NCBI GenBank assembly: GCA_002789465.1
Contig: PFTH01000083.1
Span: 1 to 5,290, forward strand
Origin: Candidatus Roizmanbacteria bacterium CG_4_9_14_0_8_um_filter_34_12
GTDB taxonomy: Bacteria > Patescibacteriota > Microgenomatia > UBA1406 > GWC2-37-13
Direction: 5' to 3'
Length of the DNA: 5,290 bases
A program made the translations under genes and the position numbers. Shown piece after piece: positions 4,577 through 5,290 of the stretch. The stretch's first letter is position 1. Each line of letters starts with the position of its first letter. The notes beneath the pieces were generated by a model that made no database searches, had not been told where the DNA came from, and saw nothing but the letters and a program-made list of their open reading frames with translations.

Positions 4577-5290
4577 ATGAACATTCAAATCATTGCTTTG
4601 CTCGCCGCCCCCCTTACCGCTGTCTCTGCCTTAATCTACGGCTTTATTTTAACCAAAAAAATTCTTCGGGAAGACCAGGGGAGCGACAAATTAAAACAAA
4701 TCGCCGCGGCGATTCACGACGGCGCCATGGCTTATTTAAAAAAACAGTTCACCATCATCATTCCCCTTATGCTGGTTTTAACTATTGCTATTTATTTTGG
4801 CCTGGGTAAAGGCATTGCCGCCACTTTTTTATTGGGAGCAATTTTTAGTGCTGTTATTGGCTACCTCGGCATGTGGATTGCTGTTAAAGCTAATGTCCGC
4901 ACTGCCAATAATGCCTTAAAAGGGTTAAATCCGGCTTTAACCACCGCTTTTTCTGCCGGCACCGTCAACGGCATGCTGGTCGTCGGTTTAGGCTTATTAG
5001 GCGTTTCTTTAATCTACGTCTGGTCCTACTTCAGCGGCGTTGACGCCACCCAAGTTTTGGTCGGTTATGGTTTCGGTGCCGCTTTATTAGCTTTATTTAT
5101 GCGGGTCGGCGGCGGCATTTTTACCAAAGCCGCTGATGTTGGCGCTGACTTAGTCGGTAAAATCGAAGTTGGTATTCCTGAAGATGATCCCCGCAATCCG
5201 GCGGTCATTGCTGATAATGTCGGTGATAATGTCGGTGACTGCGCCGGCATGGCCGCCGATGTTTTTGAATCTTATGCTTTGACTATTGTC
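4577..5290 (+). CDS. hppA: Membrane-bound ion-translocating pyrophosphatase, N-terminal 238 residues (3' end outside window)
   Basis: This integral membrane pump hydrolyses pyrophosphate and moves H+ or Na+ across the cytoplasmic membrane, saving ATP in energy-poor cells. Hydrophobic stretches that look like transmembrane helices lie at about 5-25, 58-76, 80-103, 124-149 and 160-177. Family motifs are IHDGAMAYLKKQ (46-57), GMWIAVKANVRTA (98-110), GGGIFTKAADVGADLVGK (178-195; contains the signature DVGADLVGK at 187-195), and the substrate- and metal-binding loop EDDPRNP...ADNVGDNVGD (202-221), followed by CAGMAADVFESYA. Full proteins are about 670-800 residues, so roughly a third is present. 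The residues that separate K+-dependent from K+-independent enzymes lie beyond the edge, and the pumped ion is not decided here. It sits 10 nt after gyrB with its own strong Shine-Dalgarno site, so co-transcription is likely. Confidence 0.95.
   Translation, partial: MNIQIIALLAAPLTAVSALIYGFILTKKILREDQGSDKLKQIAAAIHDGAMAYLKKQFTIIIPLMLVLTIAIYFGLGKGIAATFLLGAIFSAVIGYLGMWIAVKANVRTANNALKGLNPALTTAFSAGTVNGMLVVGLGLLGVSLIYVWSYFSGVDATQVLVGYGFGAALLALFMRVGGGIFTKAADVGADLVGKIEVGIPEDDPRNPAVIADNVGDNVGDCAGMAADVFESYALTIV

Noticed and set aside
5065..5250. Minus-strand open frame inside hppA with an SPTLSPTLS repeat
   Set aside because: The apparent repeat is only the antisense of the conserved pyrophosphatase NVGDNVGD loop.

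Overview
The window looks like a chromosomal piece of a small-genome bacterium, most likely of the Candidate Phyla Radiation (Patescibacteria, perhaps Microgenomates). This placement is an inference. It rests on an unusually short HolB without a zinc module, a compact Gram-positive-sized GyrB with unusual TOPRIM residues, a PilB-type pilus ATPase, a membrane pyrophosphatase, a REP-type transposase wrapped in hairpin repeats, and few Shine-Dalgarno sites. No in-frame TGA interrupts the conserved genes, so nothing suggests the TGA recoding known from Gracilibacteria and SR1.

Layout. Bases 1-1125 (minus strand) hold the first 375 residues of a GspE/PilB secretion or pilus ATPase, which runs off the left edge. 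A 26-bp divergent gap at 1126-1151 carries overlapping -10 boxes for this gene and for a plus-strand gene at 1152-1826, a short DNA polymerase III delta' subunit. Next comes a minus-strand Y1/HUH transposase of the REP-associated (RAYT) type at 1829-2497, convergent with holB. Four copies of a 25-27 nt hairpin repeat mark this block: one at each end of the transposase gene and two inside its reading frame. The copy at the 3' end also encodes the last seven residues and the stop codon of HolB. A 119-bp gap holds the transposase -10 box, the fourth repeat and a good sigma70-type promoter for gyrB (2617-4566, complete). Ten bases after gyrB, behind the only clear Shine-Dalgarno site in the window, starts a membrane-bound proton- or sodium-pumping pyrophosphatase (4577 onward, cut by the right edge).

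How it fits together. holB (clamp loading) and gyrB (supercoiling) are replication housekeeping genes. gyrB and hppA probably share one transcript. The RAYT block sits between the housekeeping genes, and its repeat has been absorbed into two different proteins. The most interesting points are this protein-coding use of a REP-like hairpin, the uncoupling of loop orientation from arm orientation among the copies, the -10 boxes lying 7-9 nt before three start codons (suggesting leaderless mRNAs), and a GyrB that differs at both classical quinolone-pocket positions.
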